Origin: Eriocheir sinensis
Lineage: Eukaryota > Arthropoda > Malacostraca > Decapoda > Varunidae
DNA: 64,000 nt
Direction: 5' to 3'
Assembly (NCBI RefSeq): GCF_024679095.1
Contig: NC_066577.1
Span: 4,991,848 to 5,055,847, forward strand
This document shows, one piece after another, positions 1-9,163 of this stretch. Both the position numbers and the translations under genes were made by a program. Under the pieces are notes generated by a model that was not told where the DNA came from, did no database searches, and saw only the letters and a list, made by a program, of their open reading frames with translations. The stretch's first letter is position 1. Each line of letters begins with the position of its first letter.

Positions 1-106
1 GGTAGTGGGTTCGATTCCCGGTGCCGGCAAAACCTTTCCTTGTCTGGATTAATTTCTCGTGCTTTGTGACACGCTGTGATCGTGTTGGAGTGGAGAAAAG
101 AGTAAA
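1..106 (+). mobile_element. tRNA-derived SINE, 3' part (cut by window edge)
   Basis: The first bases contain a pol III B-box-like string (GGTTCGATTCC) followed by a tail that is repeated almost exactly at 39365-39475, where more of the tRNA-like head is present. The element enters from outside the window. A pogo-type MITE is inserted directly behind it. Confidence 0.6.
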
Positions 107-108
107 TA

Positions 109-1090
109 CAGTAATCCCTCGTTTATCGCGGGAGTTAGGTTCCAGAACCCCCTGCGATAGGCGAAAATCCGTGAAGTTGTGACCTTATATTTATTTTATT
201 ATTTATATAATTTATATATTATATTTTATATGTTATTTATATAAGCACGCATATCTCTGTGAATCTCGCCTCTGCCCATGTGAACAAGGTCTCCCAACCA
301 CTAGTTTCTCGAGAGATTCAAAGTCGGCTACATTTCACGGGAAACTCATCAAAATTCTAGTCAGAAACTCAGTCACCAACATGTCGGTTACTCGTGTGGT
401 CGGTAAGTTGTGGTCACAAGAAGAAGAAGAGCGTATCAGCTGATCGGTTCAGTAGCTCTCCATGTGTTTATTCCAGTACTGCTAAGAGTTCCATGAAACT
501 AGATAAGCTTGGTAATCATGTTGAGCAAGTTTAGGACTTAAGTCTTGTTGAAAAGTAGTCATTGGCTCATCCTGTCTGGGTCCTCACTGCCAAGTTCTCG
601 AGCATTTAACGATAGCAAGCTGCAACACACTCCTCCTTTGTCTCCAAGCTAACCACTGACGAACTAACTAATGCTATGGTCGCTGAGCCAATCAGCGCCC
701 AGGATACAGAACACAGTGCTCTGGTTGGCCGCCTCCCATCCATCAGCCAATAGTGTGCCGTGTACGATCACACGTGGGCAAACTAACTCAAGCGGAAGCG
801 GCCGTAGCTGCGTTTTCCATATGCGTGAGTCTTTACTCATCTGCTGTACGTTACATATTTTATTTCGATTTAATATTCTTCTAATATGTTCTTATTAATA
901 TTTTCTTTTTTTTTATATATTGTTTACAATTTTTTAGGGTAGAAAATGCTTCTTTTACTGCAAAATAAGTAAAATAATAAATATATTAAAAGACTTCTAT
1001 ACCGCAAAATCCCGCGATATAGTGAAAAATCCTCGATATGAAACTAAATATTTACAATTTAAAAATCCGCGATACAGCGGGGGATTACTG
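109..1090. mobile_element. Non-autonomous pogo/Tigger-like (Tc1-mariner) element
   Basis: The ends are inverted repeats: the left end reads CAGTAATCCCTCGTTTATCG and the right end is its near reverse complement, with further GCGATA-type subterminal repeats inside. The element is flanked by TA at 107-108 and 1091-1092. The paralogous segment at 39471-39480 shows the same site uninterrupted with a single TA, so the insertion and TA duplication are read directly. The roughly 980-bp interior is AT-rich and has no transposase-like frame. CAG-starting ends with a CCTCGTTTATCG-like string and TA targets are typical of pogo/Tigger MITEs. Confidence 0.85.
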
Positions 1091-1156
1091 TACTGGCATT
1101 TCACAATAACAAGAAAAGAGAAGAGGAAGAAGCTACACCCCACTGTCCCTATACAT

Positions 1157-1357
1157 TTACTCAGCTATGAGTGTTGTTGCCTGGACCAGGGCCTCCGATG
1201 TCACTTTAATTGAGAAAATACGGGACATGCCTTCCTCGTCTTCTAGACGTAGTTCTTGCAACAGTTGCATCACTTCACTGCCCTCCTCTCTTCTTGCAAG
1301 CCATTGCCGCCTCCACATTCTTTTCTCTTTCCGTTGCTTGTATAAATTGAGTGTCAC
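1157..1357 (-). pseudogene. PIF/Harbinger-like transposase N-terminal fragment
   Basis: The minus strand encodes 66 residues with a WRRQWLARREEGS stretch and LLQELRLEDEEG. This resembles the N-terminal region of HARBI1/PIF-type nucleases, which have W-x-x-x-W-L-x-R-R followed by LxxELRxxD. The match stops after EDEEG and none of the DDE catalytic region is present. An almost identical copy lies at 39540-39740. It could instead be an exon of a domesticated gene. No flanking sequence supports an active gene. Confidence 0.45.
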
Positions 1358-1399
1358 TTTGAGTGAAAACGGGGGTGCAAATAGCTAGGGACGTCAGGC

Positions 1400-2040
1400 G
1401 TCAGCCATACTTGTGAAAATGTGTTGGTCAAGACCACCGTTGCCAGATTGTCGTACTCAGAGCATAGTATTTACTGGTTTCTGACGCCTAACTATTGCCA
1501 AGAAACATCAGGAAATAACTATATTAACGATAACTATAAGTGAATCTCCTTATTGGGGTCCTTAAGTGGCCTTAACCCGGGAGCGTCGGTGGACCCATTT
1601 TTGGGCTCCCGCGAGTCGGTCCGCTGAAACGGTGGACTCAGATTTGGGCTCGGCTCAAAACGCCTAGTTCGAGCTAATTGTAGGCGGTGGCGGCATAGAG
1701 CAACCCACCATGCATGAACTGGGTCACTGTGGTGAGTGATTGATCGTCATGGGTGGTGCTGTAAGGTCATGGCAGACTGAATTAGCTATCCATACATTAA
1801 TCACTTGTCAAATTCTCTAAAGTAGACAACAAGCGACTCTCGGCTAGATGCCATGTGTCACGAGACTGTTTATTCTGTAACAAACACCACCCAAAAAGAA
1901 TGGAGTTTGAGTATAAGTAAATATTTTAAATGGCTTTATGGTCGTGAGAGGAGTACTCTGATATACGTTCCATGCTCTTTTCTTAGTCTCAAAATGCAGT
2001 GTAATGTTGCCGTTTCTCAGCCACTTCTCGGCTTTCCCAC
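1400..2040. repeat. Unrecognised duplicated segment (also at 39780-40390)
   Basis: No gene is seen. The segment is repeated at 39780-40390 with small indels, so it belongs to a segmental duplication that also includes the SINE and the Harbinger-like scrap. A short minus-strand frame at 40176-40406 is not recognised and is not open to the same extent here. Confidence 0.6.
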
Positions 2041-2042
2041 TA

Positions 2043-3318
2043 CAACAAAAAAAGTGTTAGGGATGAAAGTGGTGAGAGATGGAAAAAGAAAAGGATGTTC
2101 ATGGTGGACAGAAGAGATAAGGAGGATAGTAAAAGAGAAAAGGGAACTTTTTAAGGAAACTCAAGGAAGAAATGTGGCTGAGCAAGTAAAAAGGGAAAGG
2201 AAAAAGAAAAATAGAGAATGCAAAATTAAATTAAAACAAGCAATAAAAGAAAGTAAGAAGAGAGTTGATGAAGACTTTGGAAAAAGACCAAGTGAAAAAT
2301 ATAAAGGGAACAGGAAATCATATTGGAAAGAAGTTAAAAAACGAAAGAAATGCAGAAAATATCTCCTCAAAATAAATGAAGTTATGGATGAGAATAGAAA
2401 GATGTTGAAAGACGGGGAAGCTGTGAAAGAGAGATGGAGAGAATATTTCAAAAACTTAGTGAATTTTGAGGATGGACGTCCAGCAGCTGTAACAACAGCA
2501 GTTTTGAGTACAGGCAGAGGAGGAGTATATAAAGAAAGAAATATAACATATGAAGAAGTAAATCAGGCAATAAAAATATAAAAAAAATGGAATCACAGCA
2601 GAAATGTTGAAGTGCGGAGGATATGTAGTTGTTAAGTGGATGGTGAAGATATGTTAAGTAGCATTGGGGGGGGGGGGCAGCAGACTGGACAAAATCCACC
2701 ATTGTCCCAGTTAACAAGGGGAAGGGCAGGAAAGGGGAATGTGGGAGCTATAGAGGTATAAGTTTCCTGAGTATATCCGGAAAGATATATGGAAAAGTCA
2801 TAATAGAGAGGGTGCAAAGACTTACAGAAGAGAAAATCGGTGAAGAACAAGGAGGCTTCAGGAAGGGAAGGGGATGTGTGGATCAGATATTTGCCTTCAG
2901 GATGGTAGTTGAAAAAATAATAGCAAAAGGAAAGAAACTGTACGCTGCCTTCATGGATTTGGAAAAAGCTTATGACAAAGTCGATTAGATTGCATTGTGG
3001 GATGTTTTAAAGATTTATGGTGTGGGAGGAAAACTGCTTAGTGCAATAAAGTCTTTCTATGAGGATGCATCTGCATGTGTCAAAATTACTGGAGAAACAA
3101 GTGAACATTTTGAGATAAAAGTGGGCTTAAGACAAGGGTGCGTCAGGTCACCATGGTTGTTCAATATTTATATGGATGGTGTTATTAGAGAAATGAAGGG
3201 CAAAGTTGGGGAAGTTGGAGTAAAAATGTTGGCTGAGGGAAAGAAGTGGGTACTGAACTCGATACTGTTTGCTGATGACACAGTGCTCATTGCAGAAAAT
3301 GCAAGTGACTTACAAAAA
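2043..3318 (+). pseudogene. RTE-like non-LTR retrotransposon, linker plus reverse transcriptase, broken
   Basis: The first part (to about 2580) encodes a lysine-rich linker with CSWWTEEIRRIVKEKR, typical of the stretch between endonuclease and reverse transcriptase in APE-type LINEs. The reverse transcriptase follows: GGFRKGRGCVDQIFAF, motif A (FMDLEKAYDKVD), motif B (GLRQGC, then LFNIYMDG) and motif C (LFADDT). It is disrupted by a frame change at the G-run near 2667-2679 and a TAG at 2986-2988 straight after motif A. The 5' endonuclease is missing. The copy ends abruptly near 3318, where a different LINE begins. The family assignment (RTE or a close relative) is inferred from the C-terminus of the related copy at 9164-10628. 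Confidence 0.8.
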
Positions 3319-3321
3319 GCT

Positions 3322-3690
3322 GTAGTCTCTGCAGAGACGAAGAGAGCGCTACATCGCTATCTACGTCTGGAAAACCCTTGAGGGCATGGCACCAAATCCA
3401 ACACGAAACGGAAAGGGTGGCATTAAAGGTCAACACCACCCAAGGTTTGGAAGGTCCTGCACAAGGAGGTCACTGAGCTGCCACTCTCAGAGGATCCAGA
3501 CAACACAGGCAGAAAGCTTCATCTGTGCTGGACCCAGCCTGTTCAACTGTCTGCCAAGGGACGCCAGAGACCTGACAGGTGCCAGCACAGAAACTGGCAA
3601 AGATACCAGATGAGCCTCCAGTCCCACACGGCCCGACTTCTAGAGGAGCAGCGTCCAATTCCATCATCGTCCAGCTGCAATACTTGAAGA
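3322..3690 (+). pseudogene. CR1/L2-like LINE, C-terminal fragment
   Basis: Reading on from the junction, the plus strand encodes RYIAIYVWKTLEGMAPNP and then a block with SFICAGPSLFNCLPRDARDLTG. This is the usual end of CR1/L2-type reverse transcriptases (xRYxxIYxWKxLEGxxPN ... GPxLFNxLPxxLRxLTG). The residues after it (RGAASNSI) match the usual last residues, and the 3' end resembles the tandem LINE tails at 37330-38150. At least one stop breaks the frame. The abrupt join to the preceding RTE-like LINE points to a recombination or nested-insertion junction. Confidence 0.7.
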
Positions 3691-3719
3691 TGGAGCAGAG
3701 GTGTGGAAGCGGCACCCAC

Positions 3720-4570
3720 ACAATTTATGTATTTCTTCTCAGCCATGGAGCAACCCTCAGCACATTTGAAACATTTTGGGGCTTCTCCATTGTTCTTGGC
3801 AGTACAGTTGGCCTCAAGATGGCCATATCTTTGACAATGGTAACATATGATTGCATGATATCCATCTCTCACAGTGTACACTCCCCATTGTAGTTTTATC
3901 TTGTCATGATGTTTATGAATCGGCTCTAACAGTTGGGTCACATTTCAAGATATAGTGCATTGTGCCCCCAGCAGCAGGCTTGTTGAATATCTTCTTAGTT
4001 TTCCCCTCAACTCCTGGAATCAAGTGTTGGAACTCATTCCTGTTTAACAATGTCTCATTTATCTTATCCCCGGTCTCCTCCATGCACACAGCAGAGCATG
4101 ATCTTTGGCCTTAATTTTCCCACACTTTTTGTGCTAACTTGCTCTACATTTTCTAGTTTCTGAGCTGCTCCTTTCCTTATATTCTCAACATCAAAGTTCA
4201 TAACAATGTTACCTCCATTCGTGAATCTTGAATCAGGAATCTGAATGCCTTGCAATGCCTGGGAAACTTCATTTTTCATCTCAGTAGCCTTTTTATCTTG
4301 ATGGGAGGCCTTGATGACAAGGAGATGCTCCTTCCTCCTCTGTGTTGCTACATCAGCCCAGCTGCTGCCTGCTGACTCTGTCTTGTCAGCACAAAGCATG
4401 TCTGCCACCTCACCCAACTTCTCTTTCACACAGAGTGCCAGAGGTTCAACTTCATCTTGCACAACTAATATTTCTTTTGATAATTCTTGCTTAAATTCAT
4501 CCAATTTTTCATAGTTTCCGCAGAAACTGTCATAACGGAGGTTGTAAAGTCGACCAGTCATAAGTTGCAT
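3720..4570 (-). pseudogene. LINE ORF1 (gag-like, CCHC knuckle) remnant
   Basis: Two minus-strand blocks in different frames belong together. The upstream one (4570-4064) has SSWADVATQRRKEHLLVI and GNIVMNFDVENIRKGA and ends near LRPKIMLCCV. The downstream one (3941-3720) has WGVYTVRDGYHAI followed by a zinc knuckle CYHCQRYGHLEANC (C-x2-C-x4-H-x4-C) and part of a second. This arrangement is that of ORF1/Gag-like nucleic-acid-binding proteins of Jockey-type LINEs. At least one frameshift and several stops lie between the blocks. It reads towards the LINE fragments on the other strand and is not part of them. Confidence 0.7.
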
Positions 4571-4600
4571 AGGTCGTAAGTCCTTCCTGTAGGCAGGGAG

Positions 4601-5085
4601 GGTTATGAGGGCAGGGTGGGTCAGTGGGCAGGGCGTGTCTGGTGGTAGGAGGGTTAGTGGACAGGCTGCGGAGATAAGGCGGGGCAGTGAACCAGTGTGT
4701 GATTCTAAGGTAGGGTACGGAATGACTGTCAGTAAGAGGAGTTGATGAGACGAAGAGCTTTAGACCTTACTCTGTCCAGGACAGCTGTGTGTGTGTGAGG
4801 CACCCTGACACATGAGATGCATACTCCATATGAGGGCAGACAAGGCCCTTGTATATGGATAGCAGTTATGCCGGGGAAAAGAATTGCCAGAGATGATACA
4901 GAACGCCCAACCTCGAGGAAGATGATTTAGTGAGAGGTAGACAGAGGATGTTTAGTGTAGAAGGTGACAGCTGAGTGTTGTCTTAAGAATAGGGGATAGG
5001 TGTTTGGGAGATTGTGTTCAGTTGCTAGGTCGAGAAATTGAGTTTTTGAGGCGTTGAAGAACACCATGTGCAACATGACTGTAGG
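4601..5085 (-). pseudogene. Jockey-like reverse transcriptase remnant (copy 1)
   Basis: On the minus strand the fragments FFNASKTQFLDLA and then YKGLVCPHMEYASHV, followed after a frame change by LDRVRSKALRLINS, match the part of Jockey/CR1-type reverse transcriptases downstream of the YADD motif. No continuous frame remains. The same remnant recurs at 5318-5802 because of the 717-bp duplication. Confidence 0.6.
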
Positions 5086-5317
5086 GACAGTTAAAGTATG
5101 GTACGATAGTATAGTATGAAATTCTCTTATAGTACGGTACAAAGGCGTGGGCAGTGTCACCTATGTTGCAACTGGACACAAGGCAGCCCGAGGTACAACT
5201 GACTTTGTTAGCCACATTCCCACGGGAGGGTTTGGGAGACCAGCGGAACAGTGGATCAGGAGAGTGCAACATAGATGGCATCCTTTAAACAGTTCCTTCA
5301 CAGTATTGCCTCAGCAG
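4601..5317. repeat. 717-bp tandem duplication, copy 1
   Basis: This segment is repeated head to tail at 5318-6034. I see no difference between copies in the stretches compared, and the predicted peptides are identical. It contains a minus-strand reverse transcriptase remnant and the beginning of the zinc-finger upstream module (the block with ACTGGACACAAGG). Confidence 0.9.
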
Positions 5318-5802
5318 GGTTATGAGGGCAGGGTGGGTCAGTGGGCAGGGCGTGTCTGGTGGTAGGAGGGTTAGTGGACAGGCTGCGGAGATAAGGCGGG
5401 GCAGTGAACCAGTGTGTGATTCTAAGGTAGGGTACGGAATGACTGTCAGTAAGAGGAGTTGATGAGACGAAGAGCTTTAGACCTTACTCTGTCCAGGACA
5501 GCTGTGTGTGTGTGAGGCACCCTGACACATGAGATGCATACTCCATATGAGGGCAGACAAGGCCCTTGTATATGGATAGCAGTTATGCCGGGGAAAAGAA
5601 TTGCCAGAGATGATACAGAACGCCCAACCTCGAGGAAGATGATTTAGTGAGAGGTAGACAGAGGATGTTTAGTGTAGAAGGTGACAGCTGAGTGTTGTCT
5701 TAAGAATAGGGGATAGGTGTTTGGGAGATTGTGTTCAGTTGCTAGGTCGAGAAATTGAGTTTTTGAGGCGTTGAAGAACACCATGTGCAACATGACTGTA
5801 GG
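5318..5802 (-). pseudogene. Jockey-like reverse transcriptase remnant (copy 2)
   Basis: This is the duplicate of the remnant at 4601-5085, carrying the same disabling changes. The damage therefore predates the tandem duplication. Confidence 0.6.
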
Positions 5803-6034
5803 GACAGTTAAAGTATGGTACGATAGTATAGTATGAAATTCTCTTATAGTACGGTACAAAGGCGTGGGCAGTGTCACCTATGTTGCAACTGGACACAAGG
5901 CAGCCCGAGGTACAACTGACTTTGTTAGCCACATTCCCACGGGAGGGTTTGGGAGACCAGCGGAACAGTGGATCAGGAGAGTGCAACATAGATGGCATCC
6001 TTTAAACAGTTCCTTCACAGTATTGCCTCAGCAG
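5318..6034. repeat. 717-bp tandem duplication, copy 2
   Basis: This is the second copy of 4601-5317. Its right end (TATTGCCTCAGCAG) continues into the normal upstream module of zinc-finger unit A, while the same string in copy 1 runs straight back into the duplication start. Copy 2 therefore keeps the ancestral right junction. Confidence 0.9.
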
Positions 6035-6495
6035 TCCTTACAGGTAACCCTTAGTTAGAAACGGCAATCATGGCTGCATTAATGCAAATGGTGTTTGATG
6101 CACCTTAGAAAAAGTTCAGAATAGGCCAAAGGCACAGAAACCTTCCATCACCCAGGCAATGATGCCAAGTCTGCAGTTCACTCCCTAAAAGATTTTCCAG
6201 GCCAGGTAATGTAACAGCAACTATAGTATGTGTTTGTGTTGGGAGTTATGAGGATGGGAAGAGAGGCAGCCCACAGAATATGACAACATTTATCCCACTG
6301 ACAGCAGGGCCTGAGGAGGCCACTCCTGCAGTAGGCTGTTAAGCAGATATATATATGTTACTGGAACAAGGCACTGCATTAACACCTCATCTCTTACATA
6401 CCAGGAAGTGGTGTCGGCCATGCTGGGAGGAGCACTGTGCTAGAAGACAGCACACACTTTGTGCCTCGACGGCCGCCACTTGTGCTGGTGCTGGT
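6035..6495. repeat. Upstream module of zinc-finger unit A
   Basis: This block recurs before the minisatellite in units B, C, D and F and, interrupted, in E. It holds the strings GGCTGCATTAATGCAAATGG and TTACTGGAACAAGGCACTG and a short (TA) run. GCAAAT resembles an octamer-like motif, but no promoter can be proven. A splice-acceptor-like CTCTTACATACCAG lies at about 6401-6414. No protein-coding gene is seen. Confidence 0.6.
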
Positions 6496-6763
6496 GCTGA
6501 GGTGAGGGTCTGAGGTGGGAAGCACAGTTCCAGGAAATAGCAAACAACCCTTTGTTTCCTGACTGCCACCACTGGTGCTGAGGTGAGGGTCTGAGGCGGG
6601 AAGCACAGTTCCAGGAAATAGCAAACAACCCTTTGTTTCCTGACTGCCACCACTGGTGCTGAGGTGAGGGTCTGAGGCGGGAAGCACATTTCCAGGAAAT
6701 AGCAAACGACCCTTTGTTTCCTGACTGCCACCACTGGTGCTGAGGTGAGGGTCTGAGGCCAGT
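6496..6763. repeat. 81-bp minisatellite, unit A (about 3.3 copies)
   Basis: Units begin at 6496, 6577, 6658 and 6739 (partial), each starting GCTGAGGTGAGGGTCTGAGG. The period of 81 is 27 codons and all three minus-strand frames are open, which gives long but unconvincing antisense frames. Each unit start matches a 5' splice-site-like GAG/GTGAGG on the plus strand. Confidence 0.9.
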
Positions 6764-7138
6764 GCTGTGCTCAACACTCACTGTGTCCTCACTGCCACTG
6801 ACCAGGACTTCTTCCTGCATCCCGCACCTCACCTGCTGGCTTGGTCCCTGAGTGTGGGGTCAGGGGAACCTTGCTGCCTGCCACAACTCCCCTGATGTTC
6901 CTGCAAGACCTGCCAACTCCTCACATCAAGATCAGTGTTGCAGTGGAGGCTGCAAGGCCTGGGTGGCCGGGACCAGCAGGAGCAGACTGCCACTGGTGTG
7001 AGGATCAGGGTGGTCAGAAGAACCACCTCCACCACTGTTGGCATCTCCAGCCATAAAGGAAAGAAACTTGGAGTGTGAGATCTGAGACTGAAAGCACGAT
7101 CACATGACACAGCCTTGCACACACTGGTGAAGGAAAGC

Positions 7139-8644
7139 ATGAATGCCAAGGGTGTGGGAGAAGACTCCCTGGGAAGGATGACCTCAACAAGTACACCCTC
7201 ACACTCTGGTGGAAGACTTCATGAACGCCATGACGGTGGTAGAAAATTAAGTAAGAATAGTACCCTTAACACACACACCCTTACACACACTGGTGAAAGA
7301 AACCAAGAAAGTGAAGTTAGTGGAAAAGGATCCAGTGTGAAGAGTTCCTTCAACCAACGCACAGTTAGATACAATGGTGAAAGAAATCATCAATGTGGAG
7401 TTTGTGGAAGACAGTTTGCTCTGAAGAGTGTCTTCAACAGACACACTCATATACACTCTGGTGAAACAAATTATAAATGTGATGAAGTATTCAGGGGGAA
7501 GTCTGAAATGAACAAACACACCCTCACACACACTGGTGAAAAAAATTATGGATGTGAATTTTGTGGGAAACAATTTACTCTAAAGGGTAACCTCAACAAT
7601 CACACACTCACACACACTGGTGAAAAAAATCATGAATGTGAATTTTGTGGGAAACAATTTACTCTGAAAAGTACCCTCAACACACACACCCTCACACACA
7701 CTGGTGAAAAAAATCATCAAAAAAATCATGAATGTGAAATTTGTGGGAAACGATTTACTGTAAAGAGGAACCTCAACGACCACACCCTCACACACACTGG
7801 TGAAAAAAATTATCAATGTGAAATTTGTGGGAAACGATTTACTCAGATGAGTAACCTCAACAGCCACACCCTCACACACACTGGTGAAAAAAATCATGAA
7901 TGTGAATTATGTGGAAAGCGATTTGCTAAAGAGAGTTACCTCAACAGACACACTCTCGCACACACTGGTGAAAAAAATCATGAATGTAAATTTTGTGGGA
8001 AACGATTTACTCAGAAGTGTAACCTCAACAGCCACACCCTCACACACACTGGTGAAAAAAATCATCAATGTCAATTTTGTGGGAAACGATTTACTCTGAA
8101 GCGTACCCTCAACAAACACACCCTCACACACACTGGTGAAAAAAATCATGAATGTGAAATTTGTGGGAAACGATTTACTGAAAAGAGTACCCTCAATGAC
8201 CACACCCTCACACACACTGGTGAAAAAAATCATGAATGTAAATTTTGTGGGAAGCAATTTACTCGGAAGTGTAACCTCAACAGCCACACCCTCACACACA
8301 CTGGTGAAAAAAATCATGTATGTAAATCTTGTGGGAAACGATTTACTCTGAAGAGTCACCTCAACAAACACACCCTCACACACACTGGTGAAAAAAATCA
8401 TGAATGTGAATTTTGTGGGAAACGATTTATTGAGAAGAGTCACCTCAACGACCACACCCTTACACACACTGGCGAAAGACCTCATGAATGCTTAGAGTGC
8501 GGCAAAAGGTTCACTACCAAGACTCATTTGAACATACATACCTTCAGACACTCTGGCCTGAGAAAGTTCAAGTGTGATGTTTGTGGGAAACATTTCAAGG
8601 TTAAGAGGGATATTGCCCAACACATGAAGATCCACTTCCCCTGA
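7139..8644 (+). CDS. C2H2 zinc-finger protein, unit A (14 intact fingers)
   Basis: This probably encodes a nuclear DNA-binding protein. The start is the first in-frame ATG (7139); the open frame begins earlier, at about 7097, without an ATG, so a spliced upstream exon is possible. After a short tail come a half finger without cysteines, a finger in which the ligands are replaced (SxxS and RxxxY), finger HQCGVC, a finger missing its second cysteine (YKCDEVF), then thirteen regular 28-residue fingers. The last two (HECLECGKRF and FKCDVCGKHFKVKRD) are shared by all six genes, and the protein ends KIHFP. Linkers are mostly TGEKN rather than the canonical TGEKP. One linker carries an extra HQKN. 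Contact residues (-1,+2,+3,+6) differ from finger to finger, for example LGNN, LSTT, VRND, QSNS, KSYR. No KRAB, BTB, ZAD or SET domain is seen in this exon. Confidence 0.85.
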   Translation: MNAKGVGEDSLGRMTSTSTPSHSGGRLHERHDGGRKLSKNSTLNTHTLTHTGERNQESEVSGKGSSVKSSFNQRTVRYNGERNHQCGVCGRQFALKSVFNRHTHIHSGETNYKCDEVFRGKSEMNKHTLTHTGEKNYGCEFCGKQFTLKGNLNNHTLTHTGEKNHECEFCGKQFTLKSTLNTHTLTHTGEKNHQKNHECEICGKRFTVKRNLNDHTLTHTGEKNYQCEICGKRFTQMSNLNSHTLTHTGEKNHECELCGKRFAKESYLNRHTLAHTGEKNHECKFCGKRFTQKCNLNSHTLTHTGEKNHQCQFCGKRFTLKRTLNKHTLTHTGEKNHECEICGKRFTEKSTLNDHTLTHTGEKNHECKFCGKQFTRKCNLNSHTLTHTGEKNHVCKSCGKRFTLKSHLNKHTLTHTGEKNHECEFCGKRFIEKSHLNDHTLTHTGERPHECLECGKRFTTKTHLNIHTFRHSGLRKFKCDVCGKHFKVKRDIAQHMKIHFP

Positions 8645-9163
8645 GGTGTTGTGTTGTGCTGCAGTGCTGCTGTATTTGGGAGTGTAGGTGGAGGAGGTGT
8701 TAAGTCAGCATATTTATTTGGCCTATGTGATGTACACAGATACAGTAGATACATGTATGGATGTGAATAATGGCACGGTCTGTTGAGCCGTAGCTCCCTG
8801 ACAGACAGCTTTCTTTTTACGTAATACATTGTTGCATGTGGTTGATTAGGCAATGTTGTGTATAAAGGAACAAATTATTTTATGGATTACCAAATAAGAA
8901 TAATGAACAAGATTACATTATAATGAAAAATTCATGCCTTGAGTTCTGAAGAGCTAATTCATTTTCTTTTACCTTCACCTTGAATTGATCTAGATTACCG
9001 TTATTTACTAGATTTTTAATTTCCGTGTACGTGTATAAAGAATTCCACAGGCTAGGACCAAAACATAAGATGCTGTGTTTGAAAAGTAGCTCAAATGTGA
9101 AGACACACCTGGTTACCTTGTTACTTCTGGTCTAGTGAGCAGATTCAACGAGTTGAGTTCCAT
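8645..9163. repeat. Downstream module of unit A, first part
   Basis: This follows the stop codon and is shared with all other units, beginning GTGTTGTGTTGTGCTG and containing the shared LINE fossil. It probably includes the 3' UTR. I see no AATAAA close to the stop; the variant AATAAG occurs near 8893. The module is interrupted at 9163 by a LINE insertion. Confidence 0.6.
8916..9131 (-). pseudogene. LINE reverse transcriptase C-terminus fossil, unit A
   Basis: The minus strand stays open for about 70 codons with FKHSILCFGPSLWNSLY, EIKNLVNNGNLDQFK and VKENELALQ. This is the pattern of the CR1/Jockey-type C-terminal end (GPxLWNxLPxxIKxxxxLxxFK). The same fossil sits at the same distance from the stop codon in all six units, so it was present in the founding unit. 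Confidence 0.6.

Noticed and set aside
671..898. A 75-codon frame inside the pogo-type element
   Set aside because: It has no similarity to a transposase or other protein, lies in AT-rich MITE interior and is not conserved.
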